Positions 1 through 11,263 of a DNA stretch of 64,000 nucleotides are shown here, one piece after another. How positions within the stretch are numbered: position 1 is the first letter of the stretch; each line of letters starts with the position of its first letter. Source of the DNA: Rhizoctonia solani (taxonomy: Eukaryota > Basidiomycota > Agaricomycetes > Cantharellales > Ceratobasidiaceae); assembly GCF_016906535.1 (NCBI RefSeq), contig NC_057374.1:620001-684000 (forward strand). The letters run 5' to 3'. A program made the translations under genes and the position numbers. The notes below the pieces were generated by a model. The model did no database searches, was not told where the DNA came from, and worked only from the letters and a program-made list of their open reading frames with translations.

Positions 1-81
1 TAAAATACAGCAAGCAAGTCCCCCAAAGCCACCTTTAACCTATTTTTGTGAGACTCCAGGCCTCATAAAATCAATCAATCA

Positions 82-351
82 ACTACTCAACCAAAACCCA
101 AAAAGCTTGGGAGCACTCAGGAGTGCAATATGGGACTCCCCATATTTGCCAATGCTCCCCAGGCACCACATGGCTGTTAATCAACAACTAATTATCTTTT
201 TTGGAGGTATATAGGAGAGATAACTACTCAAAACAGCACAAATGTCAGATGACTAATGCTTCTCTGGTGTTTGAGGAGCCTTGGAAAATATGGGGAGTCC
301 CATATTGTGCTCCTGAGTGCTCCCAAGCTTTTTGGGTTTTGGTTGAGTAGT
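82..351. mobile_element. MITE-like element with ~70-bp terminal inverted repeats
   Basis: The stretch beginning ACTACTCAACCAAAACCC at 82 is repeated as its reverse complement ending at 351. The two arms (about 82-151 and 283-351) match over roughly 70 bp with only a few differences and enclose about 130 bp of unrelated sequence. There is no room for a transposase, so this is a non-autonomous inverted-repeat element. I see no clear target-site duplication, so the exact ends and the superfamily are uncertain. Related tip words (GGGAGCACTC and GGTTTTGGG) recur in a short palindrome near 52,021-52,064. Confidence 0.7.
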
Positions 352-364
352 GTTGCATTACAAC

Positions 365-688
365 ATGTACAACTTTGAGGCAGAAGCTGGAGCCTCCAAA
401 GTTGACTCTGCAAGTGAATACACAGCTGGAGAGAACATCAAAGGTGATTATATAGCCACTCAAACTGGACCTGCTGATAATACAAGTCAAATCAAGGACA
501 AAATTGATGGAACCAAAGTTCCAGTTGAGTGGGAACACATGGCAGGGCTGTACAAGACCATTGAGCCTGGACAACTGGGCCCACACAATGTCTTAGTGGC
601 TGCTCTGCAAGATGGCATTGATATCACTGCAGCAAAACTAATTAATCTACTGATCAATGAGCCTGTGAATGCTTCCTGCCCACTTTAA
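365..688 (+). CDS. Hypothetical ORF, about 107 aa
   Basis: An uninterrupted reading frame runs from an ATG at 365 to a TAA at 686-688, directly downstream of the MITE. The product is acidic and hydrophilic, with no signal peptide, membrane segment or motif that I recognise. It lies just outside foldback element A. It could be an exon of a decayed host or transposon gene or a chance ORF. Its balanced composition is the only argument for coding. Confidence 0.22.
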   Translation: MYNFEAEAGASKVDSASEYTAGENIKGDYIATQTGPADNTSQIKDKIDGTKVPVEWEHMAGLYKTIEPGQLGPHNVLVAALQDGIDITAAKLINLLINEPVNASCPL

Positions 689-788
689 GATGCCTTTGGG
701 TCCCTCCCTGTCCTTGCACACTCACCTCCCATACATGCAACCACAGATAGCTTTTGGTTGAGATATATCACATTAGTCATGTGACCTA

Positions 789-1322
789 CAGTACCCTGAA
801 AAAGTATTGCATGTGTGACCAATTGTACAACATGTGTTGTCTTACTCCCAAGCCAGCACTTGGATCAATTTGAGTAGTAAATAGAAGTGGTTAAGATGTA
901 CTATTAGAACCTATATGCCAAGTTTTGTGAGAATTGCTGCAACAGAGACTAAGTTAGGGTCAGTATACCATCAAAGTGGCTGTGCAATACTTTTTTGGGT
1001 TCCTGGCTGTGAGAGTGACCCATTGTACCCACCTCAGGAAAGTGTGAATAAAGTCAAAGATAGATCTTGCTAAATAGCTAAAGCTAGCATGTACTCACTG
1101 TTTTAGTTTTGGGGCTACTTGTGTATAAATTAATGCCAAGGTAAAATGTATAGCTTCCAGGAGTATATGCACTCTACCTTGGTACAAACTCAAAACTAGA
1201 TCTACCTACCCTAGTATGGCTTCAAGCTAGCATATATGATAGTTATTTAGTTCATTAGCACTGAGATATAGAACAATCCTGCTCATAGAGAGCTTGGTGG
1301 GTCCCAAAGGGGGGTGGACCCC
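789..1322. repeat. Foldback A, outer left arm
   Basis: This segment is the reverse complement of about 19,780-20,309. It carries the tip CAGTACCC and the word AAAGTATTGCA at 801-811. A second, inverted copy of the same word (TGCAATACTTTTTT) lies near 986-1000, so the outer 210 bp look like a small inverted-repeat unit within the arm. The last five bases, ACCCC (1318-1322), are the target site duplicated by insertion of element 1. Confidence 0.8.
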
Positions 1323-1813
1323 TGTTGTAGACACACTCAATACCAGGGAAATTATTCCCATTTTCTTGATTTTAAACAAAGACAATTGGACAACATCTTC
1401 AATCACATGACATTGGCACTTATATCATACACTAAGCGCCAAGCCACGTCCCCATCTGTGCCTACCTCATCATATGTAGCCACCTCCACCTGATGACATC
1501 ACTATGACACGTCAGTGACACGTATGCATGAGTAAGGCCAACTGCAGAGCAGGGTTCTTATTTGTTATAGTTTTGCATATTGTATATTTGTAAATTAGTT
1601 CACCTCTGTAATATATAAGGAGGCCAACCAACCATGGTAACACCCAGGTTGATTACCTCTTGTTGCACTCCTATCATTGTACAAGGCCTTACAGCCAGAT
1701 CACTAATAGTTAGACGTTGTAGGGTAGATCCCACCACCTTAAGCAGTTCTTACTTGTACCCCATACAGCCACAAGTGCCTGTGCCCTTGACGTCCTTACA
1801 GATGTCTAGGACA
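1323..1813 (+). repeat. 5' LTR of element 1 (491 bp)
   Basis: The LTR begins TGTTGTAGACAC and ends GGACA, that is TG...CA. The copy at 17,413-17,901 differs at about a dozen sites, mostly C/T or G/A at former CpGs. An AATCACATGA + TTGGCACTTAT box is at 1401-1423; the second word reads TTGGCGCTTAT in the 3' copy. ATATATAAGG at about 1610-1620 is a plausible core-promoter TATA element for the LTR. Confidence 0.92.
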
Positions 1814-2296
1814 CTAGGTAATTGACCTTAAGTTGGTTGCAAACCGTGCCCACCAGCACACCCCACACTTAGCCAACAACAAGAAGGACTCCTGTACTAG
1901 CACAAGGGAAATACCAGAGATCAGGATTGCCTTTTGCTGTCAATAATCAAACCAGCATTGTCCCCTCCTAGTACCAAATTGCTATAAGGCAGACAGTCCC
2001 TATTGCCTGCATACCCCTGGTTGCTGCACCTTTTACCAGCGGACCTAGACAGCCAATACACCTGCTTGCAGAGATTGGGTTCTACATCACGCCCACCCTT
2101 GGCTGTGATTAGTAACTCCTACTGTTCAACGCTAGGTTGTTTGACGCAAGGTCTTAGCAATTGAGTAATAAAGCGCTCATAAGTCCTGTTATAGGCACCT
2201 ACTCCAATTCACACCACCACCATTACCTCCTGCACTCCACCTTGATCTTCCTCCCAAGCAGCTGCCCATGCTGGACCCTCATTCCCTACACATCCA
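1814..2296 (+). other. Untranslated leader of element 1
   Basis: This is the noncoding stretch between the 5' LTR and the gag ATG. The primer-binding site should start at or just after 1814. I could not match it to a tRNA 3' end with confidence. No other feature is visible here. Confidence 0.5.
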
Positions 2297-3655
2297 ATGG
2301 CAATCTGCTCCAGGCCACCCTCTCAAGCCCGTTCCCCTGTCAATCAAGGACAGCTGGAACCCTTATTTCCGCCAGCCTCCCCTGAGCTTGGCAAAGTCTC
2401 TCTTGAGTGGGTCATCTGCCTCCTTTGGGGACTCCAGTCCCAAGTTAACCGCATTGAGCAGACCCTCTTGGAACAAAACAAAATTAATTGAGAGGTTTGC
2501 ACCAATGTCAAAAACATCTCCCAGACAGTCAATGTTGTCAAGGATGGGCTTGCCCAACTCCAGCTTGCCTGGGGCCCCCACACCCCAGAAGATCAAAAAC
2601 CCCCTGCGGTTGAGGAAACTCCCAGGGCCGCGCCCAAAGCCAAGCCTATTGGCAAGGCTCAACCCTTCCTTGGGGCCCCAGCCCCTATCATCTCCACAGG
2701 GGCCCCTAGACGCAACCCCCTTACCCTCTTCAACCCCTATCCCTCCTTGTCTTTCCCTTTGGGACCGGCTCCAGCAACCCAAGGACCTCCACCAGCACCC
2801 CAAGTCACTCCGGCGCTGCCTCCAGCAGCCCCCTCCACTGTAAAAGTGGACCATCCAGATGCCTTTAAAGGCAAGATTGGCTCAGAGGCCAAGCAATGGC
2901 TAACACAAATGTTAGCCTGGGTTTGCCTTAATCAAAGGCAGTTCCCATTGGACATGGAGGTCCTAAGCTTCCTATTGATGAACATGATGGAAGCTGCTGG
3001 GGCCTGGGCCCATCCCTACCTGGACCAACTTGGGTCCCATTGCACCATCATCCAGACTGTGGATGATTTTAAAATCAAGTTCCTGGCTGCCTTTGGCAAC
3101 CCAGATGCAACCAGAGCAGCAGAGTGGAAGATTACTTCCCTCACTCAGACCAGCACATGTGCCAAATACATTACTAAATTCTGCACACTGCAGATGGAAC
3201 TCAACTAGAACAATGCCACCCTCCACAGCCAATTTGCATGTGGGCTTCACTGGGAGGTCCAAAAACAGATTGCCACAAGGGAGAGGCAACCCTGCACCCT
3301 GAGGGAGCTGCAAGACACAGCCCTCATCATCAACAACGCCCTCCGCAAGGAGAGAGCCAGCCACCCGCAACAGGGTATTAAGTCTGGTAAATCTTCTTCC
3401 ACCCCCAACCGGGGGGCAAGTACTGGCCAACAGGCCACAAAAACCAGTCCCCTCTCCTCCAATCCCAACTACGTCTTGGAGGAAGAACGCAACTGCTGCT
3501 GCGCACAAGGCCCCTGTGTGAAATGCAGAAAGCCAGGACACAAGTTTGCCAAGTGTAGAACCAGCTGGAAGGCAACCCCAAAGGAGGATAAAGGGAAGCC
3601 AAAGGAAACCACCAAGATTGGCAAAGACTCCAAGTACCAATTGGGAAAAGAGTAA
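2297..3655 (+). pseudogene. Degenerate gag of element 1
   Basis: The frame opened by the ATG at 2297 carries the capsid-like region and, near its end, a CX2CX4HX4C zinc knuckle (CVKCRKPGHKFAKC) that binds genomic RNA. The N-terminal third is proline-rich. In-frame stops at 2489-2491 (TGA) and 3206-3208 (TAG) interrupt it, so no full Gag can be made. The natural terminator would be TAA at 3653-3655, two codons after a slippery site. The zinc knuckle itself is intact. Confidence 0.88.
3643..3649 (+). promoter_or_regulatory. Putative -1 ribosomal frameshift site GGGAAAA at the gag/pol overlap of element 1
   Basis: The heptamer is in the X XXY YYZ register relative to gag (G GGA AAA), followed by GAG and then the gag stop TAA. 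The protease frame continues in -1. The same arrangement occurs in element 2 at 14,963-14,969. The slippery heptamer is seen directly; its function is inferred from known -1 frameshift signals. Confidence 0.6.
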
Positions 3656-3945
3656 GGGTACCTGCTGCCGCGCGCAAGGGCTGCACAGACTCTGGTTTAT
3701 TAGAAATCTGTAATATATCATCTAGTAGAAATGCACCACTCTTCACAGTTTTTATTAAACCAGACAAAGCAGAAAAAATAGAAGTCCTGATTGACTCAGG
3801 CGCTACCTCATCATTCATGCACCCCTGTACTGCGGAATCACTCTGCCTCCCACTCATAGACCTCCCTGTACCCTGCACTGTTACTAGGCTTGATGGGTTG
3901 AGCCCCCAGGCTGGAAAAATCTGGAAGAAGGCAGTCCTGACCTTC
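3656..3945 (+). pseudogene. Protease-coding start of pol, element 1
   Basis: The -1 frame after gag contains an aspartic protease active-site motif, LIDSGATSSF, encoded near 3790-3820. The catalytic D-S-G is intact. The frame is cut at 3945 by the family-2 solo LTR and resumes at 4503 after the CCTTC duplication, in register once the insert is ignored. Confidence 0.85.
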
Positions 3946-4502
3946 TGTTACACCCTCTTAACATATACCATTGGGTTTGCTTAATTTTTCTGATATTTTT
4001 ACTATTTTTTACGGACTTGTTATCTTATACTTTTCGATCACGTGATCTCGGCGCTTATTATGCCAAGATGCCGCGCCGAGATGCCGTGCCAAGGGCGCTT
4101 AGAAGAAATCCACACTTCTGTGCAGGCCGCAGCACACTTCTTATTTTATATGTATACTTCCTTTCTCACGCGCACAGACCATGTAGATAGCGCCTTTATG
4201 ATATATACACCAGGGAAATTGCTTGGAGACCCCAAGTTGATTTTACCTTGTCTCTTACTCATTAGAGGAGGATATCAGAAGCCAGCTAAGTAGCCGGCCT
4301 TAGTAGTTCAGTAGCTAACTCCCCACTTCACTCACCACACCTCCCAGGCCTAAGGCCCCATTGTTGACAGTAGTTAGTAGTAGGATGCCCTAAGCATTGT
4401 TAGTATAGCCTTCAGATTAGATTACCTACACGGTGTCTGTAGTAGTACAGCCGTAAGCACCCATCCTATTAGCAAGTACCCACCTTACAATAGTGTACAA
4501 CA
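3946..4502 (+). mobile_element. Solo LTR, family 2 (557 bp), plus orientation, TSD CCTTC
   Basis: It starts TGTTACACCC and ends GTACAACA and is the reverse complement of the LTRs of element 2 (8976-9524, 16,674-17,223). CCTTC is duplicated at 3941-3945 and 4503-4507. No internal retroelement sequence accompanies it, so it is a solo LTR left by LTR-LTR recombination. It keeps an intact CACGTG at 4039-4044, where each element-2 LTR has lost the central CpG. Confidence 0.94.
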
Positions 4503-6204
4503 CCTTCTCCCTTGATGGCAAACATATGACCAAGACCTTTCTTATATGCAACACAGGGTCTCACGCTGCTATCTTGGGATTGAAATGGTTGGATTCTCAT
4601 AACCTGGAAATTGATTGGAATATGCGCGCCTTAACCTTCCCTCACACCCCACCGGAACATGTGGCTATTGCCAAGGAAGAGGAAGCAGACACAAACCCTC
4701 TTGAAGGAGTACACTCCAAATACCACAAATATGCCAAGGTATTTGGAGAAGAAGAATTCAATAAGCTCCCTCAGCACTGGCACTATGATATTGGCATTGA
4801 ACTCACAGAAGAAGGACCCCTCAATTCACCCCTCTACAGCATGACAGATGCCAAGTCCGCCACACTCAAGGACTGGCTCAGGGATGAATTGAAGGCTGGG
4901 AAGATCCAACCCAGTAAATCCTCTATCAGCTCTCTGGTAATGTTTGTACCAAAAAAGGATGGTTCCCGCTGCTTGGTCATTGACTATTGTTGCCTCAACA
5001 ACTGGACAAAGAAGAACATTTACCCGCTACCCTGTCCAGATGACCTCATGGCCCAACTCCGTGGAGCCAAGGTTTTTACTGAGTTAGACCTACAATGGGG
5101 TTACAATAATGTCTGAGTTAAGGAAGGTGACAAATGGAAAACTGCCTTCTGCACCAAGTATGGCCTGTACAAATCCCTAGTCATGACATTTGGCCTGACC
5201 AACACTCCCACTGCATTCCAACACTTCATGAACAAGTTGTTTAAGGACCTCCTGGATGTATGCATCATCATTTACCTTGATGACATCCTAATCTACTCAA
5301 AGGATGACGCAACCCACACCCAGTATGTTCATGAAGTCCTACAACAACTAATGGAGAACCAGCTATTCTGCAAGGCCTCTAAATGTACATTCCATTTGAC
5401 ATCCATGGAAAACCTTGGCATCATTGTCTCAGATAAAGGTTTCAATCTGGATAAACTCAAAATCCAGGCAGTGCAAGAATGGCTGGTACCCACCAAAGTC
5501 AAAGAGGTCCAGTCCTTCCTGGGATTGGCCAATTTCCTACAATGCTTTGTTGCCAACTTCAGCCACATGGCACAACCCCTGCACAATCTGGTGAAAAAGG
5601 ATACACCTTGAAAATGGGGAACTAAGGAACAAGAAGCCTTTCAGGGACTAAAGGCTGCCATCACTAACGCCCTGGTACTTTGCCACGCCAACCCATCCAA
5701 ACCTTATTTCCTTGAGACAGATGCATCCAGTGCTGTGCTAGGGTCTATACTTAGCCAACGTCAAGAGGATGGCTGGTTACACCCATTAGGATTCCTATTG
5801 GAGTCATTCAAAGGAGCAGAGCAGAATTACAATACACATGACAAAGAATTGCTTGCAATAATCCACTCCTTTGAGTATTGGCACATTTTCTTGGAAGGAA
5901 TGGCTCATCCAATCACGGTTTTTACATATCATTGGAATTTGGAATACTGGAAGGAATCTAGAACCTTCAATTGCTGTCATGCACAATGGCACCTCTTGCT
6001 AGCAGGCTACAACTTCCAGATTGTATATTGCCCCAGCAAGCAATCCAGTAAACCAGATGCTCTCTCCTGCTGGTCCAACCATGCCAACATTCCCCCTGCC
6101 AATCAAACCATGCTGCCAGACCCTGTCTTTGCTAATATTGCTCTAGTATTGCCAGAAAAGGAACTACAGTGCCAGATTGAATCATCCCTTGACCAGGATG
6201 AATC
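4503..6204 (+). pseudogene. Reverse transcriptase and RNase H part of pol, element 1
   Basis: It encodes the protease tail, then RT with the catalytic YLDD box intact (around 5275-5286), the typical FGLTNTPTAFQ motif, and an RNase H region with the TD, E and D signature pieces. Two in-frame TGA codons break it: 5114-5116, where relatives have arginine (CGA to TGA), and 5609-5611, where relatives have tryptophan (TGG to TGA). Many conserved arginines read Cys, Trp, Gln or His, as expected from CpG deamination. It ends at GAATC, where the family-3 LTR entered. Confidence 0.92.
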
Positions 6205-7727
6205 TGTTATGGATATGACATTTCTTCTTTAATCTGTACTTATTTTATTAATTACACTAGTAATCTTACTGTAAATAAATGAGATAAAGATGCGAACTAA
6301 GGTTTTCAAGGTCCCTCTATCCAATAGTGACCTTTACAAAACCTACAAAGCTCAGGAATACCCTTAATATGCAATGCCTTTTGCATATATGCTGTTTTCT
6401 CACTCATTTAAATATATATAAATTCAGCTGAGTAGATAAACAGTAACAAGTAATATTTCTCTTGTTTGTAGCATTTATTATTCAAGATTCTATCTTGTGG
6501 CTACACACAGAAATATTCAGGGTCCCCCCTGTCGCATAGGCAAGTGCTCCGGCGCTTAATCAGCCCTTAAGCGCCGACGCACTAAATGCGCCTTTTCTCC
6601 ATCACCCGGGCATCTCACACTGCCAAATCGCTTGCGCTTAGGTGCGCATGTTTGTGCGCTCCAGAACGCTGGGTCAAACTCCCAAAACGGACAACATTTG
6701 GCTGAGTTATGCCCCATTTACTGTAAGTACCCAATGCAGAGGTATCCTACCTTTGGGACTGTTTACTCCAAGGATGAAACACTTAGCCTTGGGACATCTA
6801 AGGACCCACACAGGTAAATACTGCCTTGGGGCAAACATTGCCTTGGGGCAAATATTAGGATCTGTTGTTTGTTTACTATGTACCAAAGTATTGGCTCCCT
6901 CAAGTGTTTCAGTTGCCACATATACCTCCTGTACCCCCTCTTGGTATCAATCATGTATATACTTGTTTGCGCGCCTTCTCAGGGTATAAAAGGACCCTGT
7001 GAAGACGCTTCTAATGCATCCATTTATCCACTCTTATATATTGACATATACACACAAGCCTTTAACAGCTTATCTGCGCATTTACTTTAGTGATTGACTC
7101 ACTGTAAATAGCATAGGAGGTTATTCGGCGCACTAAGACCATAGGCCAGTCCCAACAGACACAGGGTAACCTATTAGTGTACTTACTGCGACCCTGTGCC
7201 CCTTGACTGTCACAGTTGTTGAGTTCAACATTGAGTATAGTGCAACGATACTGTAAGGATTGTTGTGATTGAGTGATAGTGTTTCAATCCACCATACCCC
7301 CTATATTGTAGATAGCTTTATCTACAATATCTCATAAATCCTAGATATATTTTAGGTAAACCCCATAAGTCTTAAGTCTTACTTAAGCATATATAAGTCC
7401 TATACTTATTAGGCAAATCCTATAAACCCTGTACATTAGTCAGGTAACCCTCTTACTTAAGGTACTATCCTAGAGACCTTAAGTATACATACCCTTAGTC
7501 ACTTAGGCTTAAGTAACATTAGTCTAAGGTACTATACATAACCAACCACCTGCACTTCATAGTTGCTAGACTATTTGTTAGGAGTTGTTATTCCTGATAA
7601 CCTAGCCTATATTGTGCATATATTCTGTGCATATATTCTGATTCTTAATACTAGTTCTTAGCTATTCTCATATACATTTTGTATATAGTAATTCTTTCTT
7701 ACTCCTGTATTTACACGACTCTTAACA
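6205..7727 (+). mobile_element. Solo LTR, family 3 (1.52 kb), TSD GAATC
   Basis: The unit begins TGTTATGGATATGAC and ends ACTCTTAACA, with GAATC duplicated at 6200-6204 and 7728-7732. A second copy lies reversed at 18,207-19,739. No gag or pol accompanies either copy. It holds an AT-rich half, a TATATATAA near 6413 and a palindrome GGCGCTTAA...TTAAGCGCC at 6551-6575. Open frames of about 115 codons inside it are shared by the two copies, which is explained by their overall similarity. Its length is large for a fungal LTR, and the autonomous partner is not in the window. Confidence 0.88.
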
Positions 7728-8975
7728 GAATCTCTGGTAGAAATCCTTCAGTTCCTACAGAATGAATCCAAGGCCCCACCTTCCATCAAATGCGCATTTA
7801 AGGATTATGAAATGGTGGCAGGACTACTGTTTTACCAAGGACGCATTATGGTCCCTGACATAGGAACCCTTAGAATGGACTTACTACAAATCTTCCATGA
7901 CAGCCCCCTGGCAGGTCACCCTGGTAGACAACAGACATTGGAGTTGATATCCTGCAATTACTATTGGCCTGGCATCTGCGCCAATACTTACTGGCACATT
8001 GACTCCTGCAAAATCTGTCAACGCATCCAAAAGCCCAAGTATGCAAGCATTCCCCCACAGCCATTGGAAACCCCCACGCGTCCATGGCAGCACATCTTGT
8101 ATGACATGATTGTAGATCTCCCCAGAGACAGTAACCATGACTCAATACTGGTCATTGTGGATAGTTTCACCAAATATGTCATCCTGGTGGAATGCTCTAA
8201 AAAACTCAAGGTGCCCAAACTGGCGGACCTGTTCCTGCGTCACATGTGGAAAAAGTATGGTATGCTGGAAAAAGCAGTCTCAGACCAAGGACAAGTATTC
8301 AATAACAAGTTCCTCAAAGCCCTGTACCAACGCCTAGGGATAGACCCCCACTACTCTTCCATGTACCACCCCCAGAGCAATGGTCAGACAGAACATGTCA
8401 ACCCCTTGGTAGAACACTTCCTAAGGGCATATTCAGGCATCAACCAGAAGGACTGGGTAAAATGGCTCCCCATGGCCAAGTTTGCATGCAACAACACGGT
8501 CCATAGTGCAACTGGGAAAAGTCCCTTCAAAGCACTCCACAGGTGGGAACCAACCCTGACACCAAGTAATGTCCCCACAGATGTGCCAGAAGCAGATGGT
8601 CTTGCAGCCCAAATGGAAGCACAATGGAAGGAGATTGAGTTGGCACTCCAGCAATCCAAGTCACAAATGATAGCCGGGGAAGGAGGGAATCCACTAGAGT
8701 TTGAAATAGGGGAAGAAGCATGGCTGGATGCCAAGAACCTAAAGCTTAAGACCCTCAGCCCCAAACTCACAGAACAAAGGATAGGCCCCTTCAGAATCAT
8801 TGAGAAGATCTCTGACTGCACCTACCAGCTAGAATTACCACTGTCCATGAGGGTTCACAATGTTTTCTATGTTGGATTGCTATCTAAAGTCAAAAGGGAT
8901 GATAAAAGGGCATTTGAAAACAGGCCACTGCCAATTACCATGGACGGAGAGGAGGAGTATGAAGTTGAAGGAATC
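7728..8975 (+). pseudogene. Integrase part of pol, element 1
   Basis: The frame resumes after the solo LTR. It carries an HHCC zinc-binding region (CKICQR near its end) and a DDE core. The first Asp is in the MIVDLP segment, the second in VSDQGQ, and the Glu lies in the HPQSNGQTEH-to-VEHF segment. It continues through the GPFRI...YQLELP domain to the spacer before the chromodomain. This piece has no internal stop. It is truncated at 8975, where element 2 inserted; the coding remainder is at 17,224-17,401. Confidence 0.92.
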
Positions 8976-9524
8976 TGTTGTACACCACTGTAAGGTGGGT
9001 ACTTGCTAATGGAACAGGCGCTTAAGGCTGTACAACTAGTACACTGCTTATGTAACCAACTATCTAAGGCTATACTAACGTTGCTTAAGGCAACCTACTA
9101 CTATCAACTGTTGGTGCAAAGGGGCCTAAGGCCTGGGAGGTGTGATGAGTAAGAGGGGTGGTGAGCATCTGGGAACTACTGGGGCCAGCTACTTAGCTGG
9201 CTAACTAATCCTCCTCAATGAGTATGAGACAAGGTAAAATTGACTTGGTGTTTCCAAGTGATTTCCCTGCTGTATATATAGATAAAGGGGCGCTATCTAG
9301 ATGGTCTGTGCGCGTGAGAAAGGAAGTACATAATGGAAATAAGAAGTGTGCTGCAGGCTGTGCAGAAGCATGGATTTCTCCTAAGCGCCCTTGCCACAGC
9401 ATCTTGGCATAATAAGCGCCAAGATCATGTGATTAGAAAACATGAGATATTGAGTTTGTAAAAAATAGTAAAAATAACAGAAAAATCGTCCAAATCCAGT
9501 GGTGAAAATAAGGAGGTTGTAACA
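8976..9524 (-). repeat. 3' LTR of element 2 (549 bp)
   Basis: Read on the minus strand it begins TGTTACAACC and ends GTACAACA. Compared with the 5' LTR it lacks a repeated CACGGCATCTTGG unit and differs at former CpG sites. The shared box, AATCACATGA-type plus TTGGCGCTTAT, lies at 9412-9434 in reverse complement. Confidence 0.93.
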
Positions 9525-9903
9525 TTGCCCCCCCCTTAAAGGCTCTTGGCGGCTGTCATGACCCATGCCTTTGCTGGCATGTCTCCTGACCAAGCCACCT
9601 ACTAATAGGATATTCCACAGTCTTTAGAAGGCCGCATATACTCACATATATGCAGTCAGAACTGTCATTACTCTAAGCGCTCATGACTTAGAGACTGACA
9701 GTCCACCAGGGTCACATGACCTCCCCCCCTCCAGTCCTTTATCAAATACTATACTAAACTACTATGGATTTGAGGTGGGGGGGGGGATGACATAATCTCT
9801 TCTATAATAATATATGTTCAGACCTTGCCTGCGGGCTCCCTTAACATTGGCCCGTGGCTAGGGGGGCAGGGGGAGTGCAACGTCCCCCAGCAATATATAT
9901 TAT
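9525..9903 (-). other. Polypurine tract and 3' untranslated region of element 2
   Basis: Immediately next to the 3' LTR the minus strand reads AAGGGGGGGGCAAT (9525-9538), the polypurine tract that primes plus-strand DNA synthesis. The rest of the segment is noncoding, with homopolymer runs of C and G near 9723 and 9776 and no other feature. Confidence 0.7.
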
Positions 9904-11262
9904 TCATATATCACTGTGCATCACATACACTATATATATCTTTGACAGTGGATATATATGGTAATAACCCCTCCAGATATGGGTTATGACAGCGGCGTCA
10001 CAAGCCTTTTTGAGTCTAGCCTGATTGAAACACTTTATCTTGTCTTGGCTGTGTTCCAACAGTTCTTCCAGTTCCCAGGAGTTGTCTTCAGGGCCATATT
10101 CTTTCCATTTTATCAGGTAAAACCATTTCCCTTGTTGTTGCTTAGAATCAATGATTTGTTCAACCTTGTATTCTTCTTCCCCTTCTATTGTTTCAGGAGG
10201 GGGTTGTTCTGGGAAGGGCTGACTTGGTGACTTGTGACTCTTGGATAGCAATCCTACATAGAAAATGTTGTGAATTTTCAGGGATTTGGGAAGTTTCAAG
10301 TGGTAGGCATGGCTGGAAATTTCCTCTGTGACTTCAAAGGGGCCTAGGCATTTGGGGTCTAGCTTGTTGGAGTTGGTCCTGAGCTCTATGTTTTTTCTGT
10401 CCAACCAAACTTTTTTGCCAATTGAGTACTCCAGTAATGTTCCTTTTTCCCTGACCATTCTCTCTTTTGTCAATCTCAAGGATGATTCTGCTTCCTTCCA
10501 TTCTTGAGCCAAGGTGTTGGCCACGTGGTTGGCTTCTGGGACATTTGCCGGAACATTGGACAGGTTCATGACAGGGTTTCTTCCATAAACTAACTCAAAA
10601 GGGGTTTTTCTGGTGGCGGCGTGTCTAGCATTGTTGTAGGCATATTCTGCTAATGGCAACCAGGTGGCCCAGTCTGAGTGGTCTGCCGCAACATAAGACC
10701 TGAGGTAGAACTCAATGAATTGGTTCACCCTTTCTGTTTGTCTGTCCCATTCTGGGTGGTAGGCCAATGAGAAGGCTAGTTTGACCCCAAGGCATTGGTA
10801 GAGTGCCCTTAGGAACTTTCCTGTGAAGGTTGTTCTGCGGTCAGAGACTGTTTTGACCAGTAACCCGTGGAGTTTCCAAACATGACTGATAAACAGATCT
10901 GCCAGTCCTTTGGCTGTAACCTTTTTTGAGGTGGGGATGAAGTGACCAAATTTGGAAAAAGAGTCTATAACCACTAAGATGGTGTTGTGACCCTGAGACT
11001 TGGGGAACCCTGTGATGAAGTCATAGGAGATTGTGTGGAATGGGAAAGGGGGAACTTCTAAGGGTTTTAGGGTGATGACGGGTGCGTGGGGACAGCAATT
11101 AGCTTGACAAGTGGGGCAGCATTCTACCCATTCCTTGGCCAAGGATTTCATGCCTGGCCACCAGTAGTTCCAACTGAGAAGTTCTAGAGTCCTTTGTTGT
11201 CCTGGGTGGCCTGCCAGGGGGGAGTCGTGGAATTCTCTTAGGAGTCTCTCTTTCAGGGGTTT
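9904..11262 (-). pseudogene. Integrase and chromodomain part of pol, element 2
   Basis: It encodes the HHCC zinc region (CPTCQANC), a DDE core (Asp in YDFITGFP, Asp in VSDRRT, Glu in DRQTERVNQF) and the C-terminal GPFEV segment. A chromodomain with WFYLIKWKEYG and the SWELEELL helix follows. The chromodomain is thought to direct integration to modified histones. A frameshift near 11,258-11,265 (a missing base in a C run) separates it from RNase H. The frame ends at 9904. Confidence 0.9.
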
Positions 11263-11263
11263 G

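Noticed and set aside
2268..2843. 191-codon proline-rich ORF in element 1
   Set aside because: It is out of frame with the capsid and zinc-knuckle coding of gag, which the ATG at 2297 opens.
6632..7090. Overlapping ORFs of 60-115 codons repeated at 18,844-19,302
   Set aside because: They lie inside the two copies of the family-3 LTR; shared presence follows from LTR similarity, not from coding constraint.
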